Below are positions 1-5,476 of a DNA stretch of 6,314 nucleotides, in pieces. This stretch comes from Eggerthellaceae bacterium (GTDB taxonomy: Bacteria; Actinomycetota; Coriobacteriia; Coriobacteriales; Eggerthellaceae): NCBI GenBank assembly GCA_017559045.1, contig JAFYTB010000280.1, positions 1 to 6,314 of the forward strand. Direction: 5' to 3'. How positions within the stretch are numbered: the stretch's first letter is position 1; each line of letters opens with the position of its first letter. Position numbers and translations under genes: made by a program. The notes below the pieces were generated by a model. The model had not been told where the DNA came from. It did not search any database and saw only the letters and a list, made by a program, of their open reading frames with translations.

Positions 1-560
1 GCACGCTGGATGGCTCCCACGGAGGCCGATGTCACGTTTCCGTACTTGGTGGTGTATTCTGCGGCATTCTTCCCCACGAAGTTGAGCATGGCGCGGAGGT
101 CCTTGAGGTCGATGAGCAGCATGTTGTTGTCATCTGCCACACGGAAGACGATGTTGAGAACGCCTTCCTGCACATCGGTGAGGCCGAGCAGGCGGGAGAG
201 CAGGGTGGGGCCCATGTCGGAGACGGTGATGCGCACGGGGATGCCGTCGCCGCCAGTCATATCCCACATACGAGTGGGGCAACCGCGCAGACTCCAACCT
301 TCGATGCCGAACTTCTGGACACGCTTAGCGATGTTCTCGGTGTCATCGCCCGCCTGGCACATGCCGGTGACGTCGCCCTTGACGTCGGCCATGAAGACGG
401 GAACGCCTGCCTGAGAGAAGCCCTCGGCCATGACCTTAAGGGTGACGGTCTTGCCCGTTCCCGATGCGCCCGTAATGAGGCCGTGGCGGTTTGCCTGGTT
501 CAAAAGCAGGTAGCAGGGGTTTTCGCCCTGAGCCATCCAAATGCGATCGCCTTGGAGCAT
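1..560 (-). CDS. DUF853 / HerA-like P-loop ATPase (YjgR family), N-terminal part
   Basis: This is a cytoplasmic ATPase of the helicase HerA-like DUF853 family (E. coli YjgR is a member); its cellular role is poorly defined. About 186 residues are visible, and the frame stays open past base 1, so the C-terminus is missing (the family is usually near 500 residues). The N-terminus reads MLQGDRIWMAQG. Walker A GASGTGKT lies at residues 31-38, preceded by the family-typical NRHGLIT, and is followed by ADVKGDVTG at 58-66 and, later, LLIDLKDLRAML. The ATG at 558-560 is chosen because AAAGGAC lies a few bases upstream and the family similarity starts here. The 75 bases between this gene and the zinc-ribbon gene hold no other gene and no convincing promoter. 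Third positions are richer in GC (46 of the first 60 codons by hand count) than in the pilus genes. It is the last gene seen on this strand and may be an unrelated neighbour. Confidence 0.9.
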   Translation of the reverse strand, partial: MLQGDRIWMAQGENPCYLLLNQANRHGLITGASGTGKTVTLKVMAEGFSQAGVPVFMADVKGDVTGMCQAGDDTENIAKRVQKFGIEGWSLRGCPTRMWDMTGGDGIPVRITVSDMGPTLLSRLLGLTDVQEGVLNIVFRVADDNNMLLIDLKDLRAMLNFVGKNAAEYTTKYGNVTSASVGAIQR

Positions 561-635
561 GAGAGGTCCTTTCCGAGGGTTGGGGATCAGGTAATCATGG
601 GGACATCATATCACGCAGGAATTCTCCTTTTGCCC

Positions 636-1019
636 TTATGCGCTTGCTGCTTGCCAGTTCACCGGACTGAGCTCCATGCTCCATACCTGCGCAGGGTTTT
701 CGGCGCTTCTGATTTCGAGGCGGAGGACCCATTCGCCTGGTGGAACCCGTCTTGGCTGAATCTGAGCTTGAGCCTCCTGCTTGATATCTGGGGTATCAAT
801 TTGCGAGGTGAGACATGGTGCCATTTCGGCATTTTGCTGGATTGGGGTTCTTCCTTCGGTTCCGTCCGGGGTTTTCCTCAAGTGGGCCAAAGGCGGAGGA
901 TCGTCTACGGACAGGAAGCTTTCGTCGAGGTTCGAGGCGTCCTCGAAGTTGAAGAGGCAGGAAAAGCAACGAGGCATATCGTCAAACACGGGGGTCTGAC
1001 AAGTCGGGCATGTTTTCAT
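636..1019 (-). CDS. Small zinc-ribbon protein of unknown function
   Basis: A 127-residue soluble protein with no signal peptide or membrane segment, so probably cytoplasmic. Residues 4-21 form a zinc-ribbon half-pair pattern CPTC-x10-CFSC (Cys4, Cys7, Cys18, Cys21), which should bind one zinc. Residues 25-90 are acidic, proline- and glutamine-rich and probably unstructured. Residues 95-118 (starting GEWVLRLEI) look like beta strands and loosely recall the first strands of an FHA-type domain, but no FHA signature (GR, SxxH) follows before the TAA stop, so I do not assign that fold. The ATG at 1017-1019 has a strong GAGGAG ribosome site six bases upstream. Its start lies inside the frame that the interrupted DUF192 gene would use if read through, suggesting it was translationally coupled to that gene. 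Function not recognised. Confidence 0.75.
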   Translation of the reverse strand: MKTCPTCQTPVFDDMPRCFSCLFNFEDASNLDESFLSVDDPPPLAHLRKTPDGTEGRTPIQQNAEMAPCLTSQIDTPDIKQEAQAQIQPRRVPPGEWVLRLEIRSAENPAQVWSMELSPVNWQAASA

Positions 1020-1137
1020 AGGAGGCTCCTCTCGAGGAATGGGGAACTGCGATTGTTCGGTCCCCTTCGATAAACCACGGACTTGGATTTGAAAATCGCT
1101 CTAGGACAAATGCAGCCTTGGGTACTTTCATGCGGTT

Positions 1138-1140
1138 TCA
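1138..1140 (-). other. In-frame TGA within DUF192 (expected TGG)
   Basis: The codon reads TGA on the minus strand, after Phe-Pro-Pro and before Asn-Arg-Met-Lys. The family pattern continues without a shift of frame on the other side. A general recoding of TGA is unlikely, because Trp is written TGG elsewhere and TGA ends the lipoprotein, the TadG-like gene and the second tadE at natural overlaps. Confidence 0.75.
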
Positions 1141-1329
1141 AGGCGGGAAAGACCTGACAGATTTAATGACTTTGCCGTCGTGTCCTACGAATGCGATATC
1201 GATGGAGCGCCGCATGAAACAGCTGTGAATATCGTTGCACGGCATGAGCGCCAGGATGTCTTCTGCATCTGCTCCCCATAGAAGACCTTTAATGCGAAAG
1301 AGCGGGTTGCAGGCTATGCGGATGTTCAT
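1138..1329 (-). CDS. DUF192 N-terminal fragment, the part translated before the stop
   Basis: If the TGA at 1138-1140 is real, only 63 residues (MNIRIACNP to RSFPP) are made, about half a DUF192 domain. DUF192 proteins are small and often found with secretion or Tad clusters in actinobacteria; no reaction is established for them. The ATG at 1327-1329 shares an ATGA overlap with the stop of the upstream lipoprotein, and GAGAGG lies five bases before it, so this start is well supported. A frame opening at 1491 was rejected because it runs through the lipoprotein in another frame. No signal peptide is seen, so the product should be cytoplasmic. A half domain without its last strands is unlikely to fold. 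Confidence 0.6.
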   Translation of the reverse strand: MNIRIACNPLFRIKGLLWGADAEDILALMPCNDIHSCFMRRSIDIAFVGHDGKVIKSVRSFPP

Positions 1330-1805
1330 GAGGGCCTCTCTTTTGCGCATACGACAATGCTGGTGCCGCTCCCTGTGTTCGTGCAGCTTACGAGAGCCCA
1401 CGATGGATCGCCCTGCTCTCGTATGAATGTTGCGCAGTGCTCCATTCCGCTTTCGATTCGAACCCAGCCTTTGCTCTCCATTGACGTGCAAATTTCGTTG
1501 AAACTTGCAGCTGGGCTCTTATCGACATTGAGACCAAAGATGGTCTCGTCTTCATTTGCGTAGAGTTCGGTGGCTTGGGATTCGTCGAACAGCTCTTCGG
1601 AAAACCAAAGAGGAAGCGAGCTTGTTTGATATGTCTCGTATGAGAGAAGGGGCTTGTCTGCGAGCTCGAGCAGCATGTCTTCTGATGCCTGTGAGCACCC
1701 TGATAGAATCAGGCCGATTGAGACTCCGAGTGCTGCCCAGCCGGATCGACTCGGTCTCTCGGAAATCGCCTTCTTGCGTTTTGCCTTTGGCATGGACTGG
1801 GCCAT
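1326..1805 (-). CDS. Secreted lipoprotein of the pilus cluster, unknown function
   Basis: A 159-residue protein with a classical lipoprotein signal. A basic N-terminus (KAKRKK at 8-12, with Arg at 17 and 20) is followed by a hydrophobic stretch at 23-34 and the lipobox LSGC ending at Cys37, which should be diacylated and anchor the protein on the outer face of the membrane. The mature part is acidic in its first half and has four further cysteines (106, 124, 141, 153), enough for two disulfides. No enzymatic motif is seen and I do not recognise the family. The ATG at 1803-1805 is chosen for its AGGAGGT site; an internal ATG at 1793 is less well placed. The gene starts 15 bases after the second tadE and overlaps DUF192 by ATGA, so it belongs to the same transcript. 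It may act as an envelope accessory factor for the pilus; that is inference. Confidence 0.8.
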   Translation of the reverse strand: MAQSMPKAKRKKAISERPSRSGWAALGVSIGLILSGCSQASEDMLLELADKPLLSYETYQTSSLPLWFSEELFDESQATELYANEDETIFGLNVDKSPAASFNEICTSMESKGWVRIESGMEHCATFIREQGDPSWALVSCTNTGSGTSIVVCAKERPS

Positions 1806-1810
1806 TCCTC

Positions 1811-1817
1811 ACCTCCT
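1811..1817 (-). promoter_or_regulatory. Strong Shine-Dalgarno site of the lipoprotein gene
   Basis: AGGAGGT on the minus strand, five bases before the ATG at 1805. It lies in the 15-base gap after the second tadE and decides this start over the internal ATG at 1793. Confidence 0.75.
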
Positions 1818-1820
1818 GGG

Positions 1821-2258
1821 TCATAGGGCTTCTTGTAGAAGAATTCCGGGCTTGTAGGTATCGACTGTGAGATCGATCTCGTGGGTGAGCGAGCCGAGCT
1901 CAACGCCAAACAGTTCTTTGCGAAGGCTTGCACCAAACAGGCTGGGTTCGTAGAAGAGCGTCGCAGTGAATGTTGTGTAACCGTCGCTCGTTCTTTGGGC
2001 AGAGACCTCGCATGTAGTGCCGTCACCCATCTCGGTTTCTATGAGCGAATCGATGGCGGAGATGCTCTGCTCGATTCCTTGGCCGTAGCCAGGTGATGCA
2101 GCGCATGCTCGTATGGCATTGCTTGCAACGCGATCGAACTTTGCGCATTCCGAAAAGAAAAGCAGGGCGTTGAAAGCAATGGCGGCTACAGCGATTGCTA
2201 CGGGAATTGATGCGACCAGCTCGACGGTTGTCTGGCCCTCGTCGCCAAGGAGTTTCAT
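1821..2258 (-). CDS. TadE-like minor pseudopilin (second copy)
   Basis: A 145-residue minor pilin-like protein of the Tad system. A short leader MKLLGDEG is followed by QTTVEL, so prepilin peptidase should cut after Gly8 and leave Glu at +5. The hydrophobic helix spans about residues 14-36, and the C-terminal domain (Cys38, Cys52, Cys83) faces outside. TadE and TadF pseudopilins are processed like Flp and are needed for pilus assembly in studied systems. The start at 2256-2258 is preferred over 2264 and 2291: it has an AGAGG site seven bases upstream, makes an ATGA overlap with the TadG-like stop, and gives a leader of normal length. It could equally be called TadF by position. Its products should act with the first TadE and the TadG-like protein. 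Confidence 0.85.
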   Translation of the reverse strand: MKLLGDEGQTTVELVASIPVAIAVAAIAFNALLFFSECAKFDRVASNAIRACAASPGYGQGIEQSISAIDSLIETEMGDGTTCEVSAQRTSDGYTTFTATLFYEPSLFGASLRKELFGVELGSLTHEIDLTVDTYKPGILLQEAL

Positions 2259-4399
2259 TGCCATACCTCTGTCTCTACGGTTTCCGCCCATGCGCTCCTT
2301 ACTCTTGCAAGGCAGTTTTCAACGAGGCTTGCTATACCGTCCGATGCAGCGTGGGGCAGGGCTATGACGAATGGGATGGATGTTCCGGCAAATCCGAGGT
2401 CGAGCTGTGCAATTTCGAAATCCTTTTCAAGTGCTCCAAGACGTTGATCAAGAAGTCCCTCTATTCCCGAAAGCGCTGATGAGAACAGATCGGTTGATGG
2501 CCCCGAAAGCCCGAAGGCGACCTCTTTGAGCGAAAGGAGCCTTGTGGTGAAGCCTCCTTCGTCCGATTTTGCTACGTCGCCTGAATTTACTAGTACGGGC
2601 TTGAGGGCATCGAGATCTGCTGGGGCTAGTCCGATCGAAGCGAAGGTCTCCTTCACTTTTCGAGCCGCCCAGGATCCAAGGTTGCTTTTGCTATCAAGGG
2701 GAATTCCTCCCAGCAAGCTTTCGATTGCGTTTGTAATAGCGGACTGTCCCGAAGCGTAGGAGGAAAGCAGCGCAGACCAAGCATCAAGTGTCAGTCCGAC
2801 GATACCCAGGGCAGAGCCTTTCGAATCGAAGCTATCCAAGATGGCGGTGATGATGGACTGGCCTTCTCCTGAGGGGTCTTCGACGAGGGTGGCGGCCGAG
2901 ATGGCTATGCGGGTTCCGAGAGTCCGGTTTCCTTGGACAAACGAGGAGGAGAGGCCTTGATCCAGCGCTTCGCTTGAACTTCCGATTACGAAGGCAACGC
3001 AGCCCTTTGACCCCGGGGGCTCGGCATTGATTCGGCAATCCTTTGCGCCTTCCATGACGCGCTTGATGGTTCCGATGAGATCTTCGGCCAGTGTCTTTGC
3101 CTCGCTTTTCTTGGGGTCCAGTTCGGCTCGAGCAATTTTGTAGTCATCGCAAGCTTTGGAGACGAGGCGTAAGTGGTGTTCGAAGCCGGTAGCTGTTGAG
3201 GTTGTTGCGGCGGCGACGTTTCCCATCATCGAGACATTGAATTGGCAGGTGGAACAAATGGGCCACACTTCTGCTTCCATTTGGGCAAGCGATGCGTAAC
3301 TTGACGAGCCTGCAGCTTGTGGACAGCCGGGCCATGCGTGCAGTGTGTTCACGCCCTCGCTCTGAGTGCAAGGAAAGACGTTCTTTTTATACAGCTCGCT
3401 GGCACGTATCTCGGATGCATTTGCTGGAAGAGTGGGGAAGGATGCATCGAAGGCGTCCTCGCTTTCTTGAACGTAGGCGGTCTCCAGCTCGTTGAGCGCA
3501 AACTGGTAGAACTGAGATCGTAGGGCGGAGTTGATCTGGTCCTCAAGTTTTGATGAGGCGGCTTTCTCTTGGCGCAGCCGTTCGGCGTAGTAGGATTTGG
3601 CTCGCTCGAGGGGGACTGCGAACGACCAGGTATCGACGCTTTCGTATTTGGGATTGCTTGCGTCAGAAAGCCCGGCTAAGCGAGAGGCCCTTTCGTAAAG
3701 GCAGAACCCTGGTGCGGCTCCGCAGTCCGCATTGAAGGCGCGAAGCTTTGCTTCGTAGGCGTTTTGCGCCGCCTTCTCGGCCTCCGAAGATGCGTCCATA
3801 AGCGCCTCGTGGCTCTCCTCTGCTTTTTGTTCGAGGCAGGGGCTTTCCGCGTTGCCGGGCATGGGGATTTCCGATCCTTCTGTCGGAACGAGCACGGCGA
3901 TTGCCATGTAGCTCGTTCCGAGGGCTCCGCTCTGCGATGACGCTAATGTCGCTGCCTTTGCGGCAGCGAGAAATGGCAGGGCTCTTTGCAGCTGATTCAG
4001 ACCGGCTGTGGCTCGCTGGGAGAATGCGTCTCGCGCTGAAAACACCCCTTTTCCCATTTCGAGGAGACTTATTGAAATGCTTTGAGCTGGCGGTACGCAC
4101 GCTGCGACAGTGCCGGCTCCGTACAGGGCCGATCCTAAAAGGTTCATGCTGAGGACAAGCGCGTCGCACGTTCTGGCTGCGATCATGAACTCGGCGACTT
4201 CATTTTGCGCAGCAAGTGCTGCTGCGTCTGCGATGTCTTGCACTTCCGCCGAAGCCGAGCCTATTCGATACACCTGCGCCGTGGAGAGCACGAGCGAAAT
4301 GGTGAGCAACAGGGCAATGGCCATTCCAGGGGTGGTCATGCCTTCGTCGTTGCGGAGCTTATGGGGTAAATGCTGGAGAAGGCGCATTCTATTTGTCAT
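2255..4399 (-). CDS. Large TadG-like Tad pilus protein, Cys-rich, 714 residues
   Basis: The N-terminus matches the TadE/TadG type: a basic leader to Gly20 (NDEG|MTTPG), a membrane helix at about 26-47, then VQDIADAAALAAQNEVAEF, the typical TadG-like N-terminal signature. The remaining ~640 residues should lie outside the cell, anchored by that helix. Residues 190-225 and 265-310 are charged and alanine-rich (coiled-coil-like). A central Cys-rich part holds Cys344, Cys359, Cys382 and Cys385 (CSTC); 13 cysteines occur in all (others at 78, 101, 188, 226, 233, 417, 455, 467, 696). The second half (MGNVAAATTSTATGFEHH onward) resembles, from memory, a protein conserved in Eggerthellaceae Tad loci. 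No von Willebrand MIDAS motif (DxSxS) is present, unlike many TadG proteins. Compared with TadE, Glu+5 is Gly here. The ATG at 4399 has AGGAG nine bases upstream and overlaps tadE by 11 bases. Likely a pilus initiator, tip or assembly factor; the exact role is unknown. Confidence 0.75.
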   Translation of the reverse strand: MTNRMRLLQHLPHKLRNDEGMTTPGMAIALLLTISLVLSTAQVYRIGSASAEVQDIADAAALAAQNEVAEFMIAARTCDALVLSMNLLGSALYGAGTVAACVPPAQSISISLLEMGKGVFSARDAFSQRATAGLNQLQRALPFLAAAKAATLASSQSGALGTSYMAIAVLVPTEGSEIPMPGNAESPCLEQKAEESHEALMDASSEAEKAAQNAYEAKLRAFNADCGAAPGFCLYERASRLAGLSDASNPKYESVDTWSFAVPLERAKSYYAERLRQEKAASSKLEDQINSALRSQFYQFALNELETAYVQESEDAFDASFPTLPANASEIRASELYKKNVFPCTQSEGVNTLHAWPGCPQAAGSSSYASLAQMEAEVWPICSTCQFNVSMMGNVAAATTSTATGFEHHLRLVSKACDDYKIARAELDPKKSEAKTLAEDLIGTIKRVMEGAKDCRINAEPPGSKGCVAFVIGSSSEALDQGLSSSFVQGNRTLGTRIAISAATLVEDPSGEGQSIITAILDSFDSKGSALGIVGLTLDAWSALLSSYASGQSAITNAIESLLGGIPLDSKSNLGSWAARKVKETFASIGLAPADLDALKPVLVNSGDVAKSDEGGFTTRLLSLKEVAFGLSGPSTDLFSSALSGIEGLLDQRLGALEKDFEIAQLDLGFAGTSIPFVIALPHAASDGIASLVENCLARVRSAWAETVETEVWQ
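2266..2270 (-). promoter_or_regulatory. Shine-Dalgarno site deciding the second tadE start
   Basis: AGAGG lies seven bases before the ATG at 2258 but only one base before the ATG at 2264, too close to use. It sits inside the last codons of the upstream TadG-like gene, so translation of the two is coupled. Confidence 0.65.
3883..3921. repeat. Perfect 11-base inverted repeat inside the TadG-like gene
   Basis: Arms TCGGAACGAGC (3883-3893) and GCTCGTTCCGA (3911-3921) are exact reverse complements around a 17-base loop. The loop itself contains a short GGC/GCC pairing that could extend the hairpin. The arms fall in codons for GTS and LVP. No T-run follows on the minus strand, so it is not a terminator. 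It may be chance or an mRNA structure. Confidence 0.6.
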
Positions 4400-4925
4400 T
4401 CATCCACGCTCCTATCCATGACGCTGCTCCCGATCCGAGGCCGGAGTTCAAGAACCATGCGGGTTGCGCGGTCATACGCGTCTCCACTTCGATGACGATG
4501 TTTCCTCGTTCGTTGGTGGCGTCAAGGAGGGCAGCTGCGGCGTCCAGTAGCGGAAGGGGCTTTACTTCGGTTGAGATGACGACGGCTGTTTCGGGGGAAC
4601 CGCTTGATCCCGAAAGAGTGATGTTCCATGAGCATTCTTCGGCATGCACATGGAAGTTGTCTTGCTGGGGAATGGCGGACAGCCTGCGTCGAATGTAGTC
4701 CTCACAAAGCTTTAGCGAGCCATTTGATCCGTCGCTTGTCATCAGGACGCGGCATCCTTCTGCAGCCGCCTGCTGCATAACGGTTCGGTCGAAAAGCACA
4801 ATCGAAGGCTGAATGAGCATGAGTAGCAATACGAAGATTACCGGCAATGAAACTGCGGCCTCGACGGTCGCCTGGCCGTTGTCGTCTTTTATTAGCTGGG
4901 TGAGGATGCTGGCTGAGGTGGCCAT
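4389..4925 (-). CDS. tadE: TadE-like minor pseudopilin (first copy)
   Basis: A 178-residue Tad pseudopilin. The leader MATSASILTQLIKDDNG ends at Gly17 and is followed by QATVEAAVSLPV, so cleavage should leave mature Glu+5 (Glu22). The hydrophobic helix covers about 23-45 and is followed by an outside domain with Cys58, Cys74 and Cys98. The C-terminus (WFLNSGLG to WMNDK) is hydrophobic and glycine-rich. TadE-type proteins are minor pilins processed by the TadV peptidase and needed for Flp pilus formation. The ATG at 4923-4925 is chosen because GAGG lies eight bases upstream and the leader then has normal length. The frame stays open to 5204, but that extension overlaps the small pilin gene and has no pilin-like character. 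The gene overlaps the TadG-like gene by 11 bases and follows a 98-base gap. Confidence 0.88.
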   Translation of the reverse strand: MATSASILTQLIKDDNGQATVEAAVSLPVIFVLLLMLIQPSIVLFDRTVMQQAAAEGCRVLMTSDGSNGSLKLCEDYIRRRLSAIPQQDNFHVHAEECSWNITLSGSSGSPETAVVISTEVKPLPLLDAAAALLDATNERGNIVIEVETRMTAQPAWFLNSGLGSGAASWIGAWMNDK

Positions 4926-4987
4926 GCGAAAAGCCTCTTTCTTGAGTGACTGTTGTGCGACTGATTGAGTGGATTGGCGATTTGAGC

Positions 4988-5011
4988 GAGGCGCCACAGT
5001 GATAGCGCCCC
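4988..5011 (-). other. GC-rich hairpin between the pilin pair and tadE
   Basis: On the minus strand GGGGCGC (5011-5005) can pair with GCGCCTC (4994-4988), seven pairs including one G-U, with a 10-base loop. No T-run follows, so it is not a standard intrinsic terminator. It sits in the only long gap of the pilin part of the operon (4926-5023). A role in stabilising or processing the upstream pilin mRNA is inference. Confidence 0.4.
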
Positions 5012-5023
5012 CTGATGCATCGA

Positions 5024-5248
5024 TTAGAAAATGAAGGCATCGACAAGCCCCATTGCGGTTGTCTGGATATGATGCGAAGCGGCAAGTAGGGCATGGTCGA
5101 CGATCGTTCCCGATTCGTACAAGCGCCAAAGGGCTCCTAATCCCCACAGCACGCATACGAACGCAGCCAGCACAACGACGTATTCGACAGTCGCCTGACC
5201 GCATTCGCTTTCTATAAGCTGTTTATGCCATCGGCGATGGAGGTCCAA
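5024..5248 (-). CDS. Second small pilin-like protein (TadF/Flp type), TTG start proposed
   Basis: About 74 residues with a clear type IV-like prepilin pattern: leader ending HKQLIESECG, then QATVEYVVVLAAF, so cleavage after Gly17 leaves Glu+5 and Tyr+6 as in Flp. The hydrophobic helix runs from about 22 to 42, followed by a short tail (SHHIQTTAMGLVDAFIF). Similar short proteins follow flp in Coriobacteriia Tad loci, as I recall. No ATG or GTG exists in frame before the helix. The TTG at 5246-5248 gives a 17-residue leader, the same length as in the first TadE, and a 37-base overlap with flp; only a weak AAGAG lies nearby. The frame also stays open to a TTG at 5476, but that stretch overprints flp and is not pilin-like. 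The coding frame is confident, the exact start is not. Confidence 0.7.
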   Translation of the reverse strand: MDLHRRWHKQLIESECGQATVEYVVVLAAFVCVLWGLGALWRLYESGTIVDHALLAASHHIQTTAMGLVDAFIF

Positions 5249-5445
5249 AGCTCTTGGAGTTTGGGTTTGAATACTGAGATCGCAAGGATGGCGATCACGA
5301 CAAGTACTCCCACGAGAATGGCGTACTCGGTTGTTCCTTGCCCCTTTGCGCAGGAAAGCTTTGCCCTTAGATCGCTCGCTAAGCGTATGCCCGTTTTGCT
5401 CCAGGCATCCTTTGCCTTCCGAAGGGCTTTTGCTGGGTGGTTCAT
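5212..5445 (-). CDS. flp: Flp-type major pilin
   Basis: A 77-residue Flp/Fap pilin, the likely structural subunit of the Tad pilus. The leader ends CAKG (Gly35), followed by QGTTEYAILVGVLVVIAILAISVF, the standard Flp core with mature Glu+5 and Tyr+6. The mature protein is about 42 residues, almost all of it helix. The 35-residue leader has nine Lys/Arg residues and is longer than most Flp leaders, yet no later ATG, GTG or TTG offers a shorter one. The ATG at 5443-5445 has GAAAGGA seven bases upstream. The gene begins 31 bases after tadC and its end is overlapped by the second small pilin. No separate promoter is seen before it, although the major pilin is expected to be made in excess. Confidence 0.92.
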   Translation of the reverse strand: MNHPAKALRKAKDAWSKTGIRLASDLRAKLSCAKGQGTTEYAILVGVLVVIAILAISVFKPKLQELWTSIADGINSL

Positions 5446-5476
5446 GGGCGATTCCTTTCTTCAAAATATCTGACAA

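Larger units (their letters stand above)
982..1329 (-). pseudogene. DUF192 family gene interrupted by an in-frame TGA
   Basis: The full reading frame from the ATG at 1329 to the TGA at 982-984 would encode 115 residues, the normal size for a DUF192 (COG1430) domain, but it contains one stop at 1138-1140. Before the stop: GLLWG, PCNDIHSCFMRRSIDIAF, DGKVIKSV, which is the family core (PC..H...M...IDI.F....G.V). After the stop, in the same frame: RMKVPKAAFVLERF, WFIEGD, which fits the family's closing A..VLE...G pattern. The residue at the stop follows Phe-Pro-Pro, where a Trp (TGG) would fit, so one base change explains the break. Downstream codons look as protein-like as those before it, so any loss is recent. 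The restored frame would overlap the zinc-ribbon start by 38 bases. Alternatives are a sequencing error or stop-codon read-through. Confidence 0.75.

Noticed and set aside
605..610. TATGAT as a -10 box before the DUF853 gene
   Set aside because: One mismatch from consensus, but no -35-like sequence at a suitable distance; not enough to call a promoter.
483..1073. 196-residue plus-strand open frame
   Set aside because: It lies opposite the zinc-ribbon gene and the DUF853 start, has no ribosome site or recognisable motif, and is a shadow of the minus-strand genes. Other plus-strand frames were dismissed on the same grounds.
1138..1140. TGA as selenocysteine or as a reassigned Trp codon
   Set aside because: No clear SECIS-like hairpin follows, the family is not known to use Sec here, and TGA ends several neighbouring genes while Trp is TGG throughout.
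1138..1491. DUF192 frame starting at 1491
   Set aside because: It overprints the lipoprotein in another frame. The ATG at 1329 has ATGA coupling and a ribosome site, and matches where the domain begins.
1821..2291. Second tadE starting at 2291 or 2264
   Set aside because: No ribosome site at the right distance; 2258 has one and an ATGA overlap.
4389..5204. Longer tadE starting at 5204
   Set aside because: The extra 93 residues overlap the small pilin gene, are Arg/Cys-rich and unlike a pilin leader. The ATG at 4925 has a ribosome site and gives a normal leader.
5278..5296. 6-base inverted repeat GATCGC/GCGATC in flp
   Set aside because: Too short to be distinguished from chance in coding sequence.
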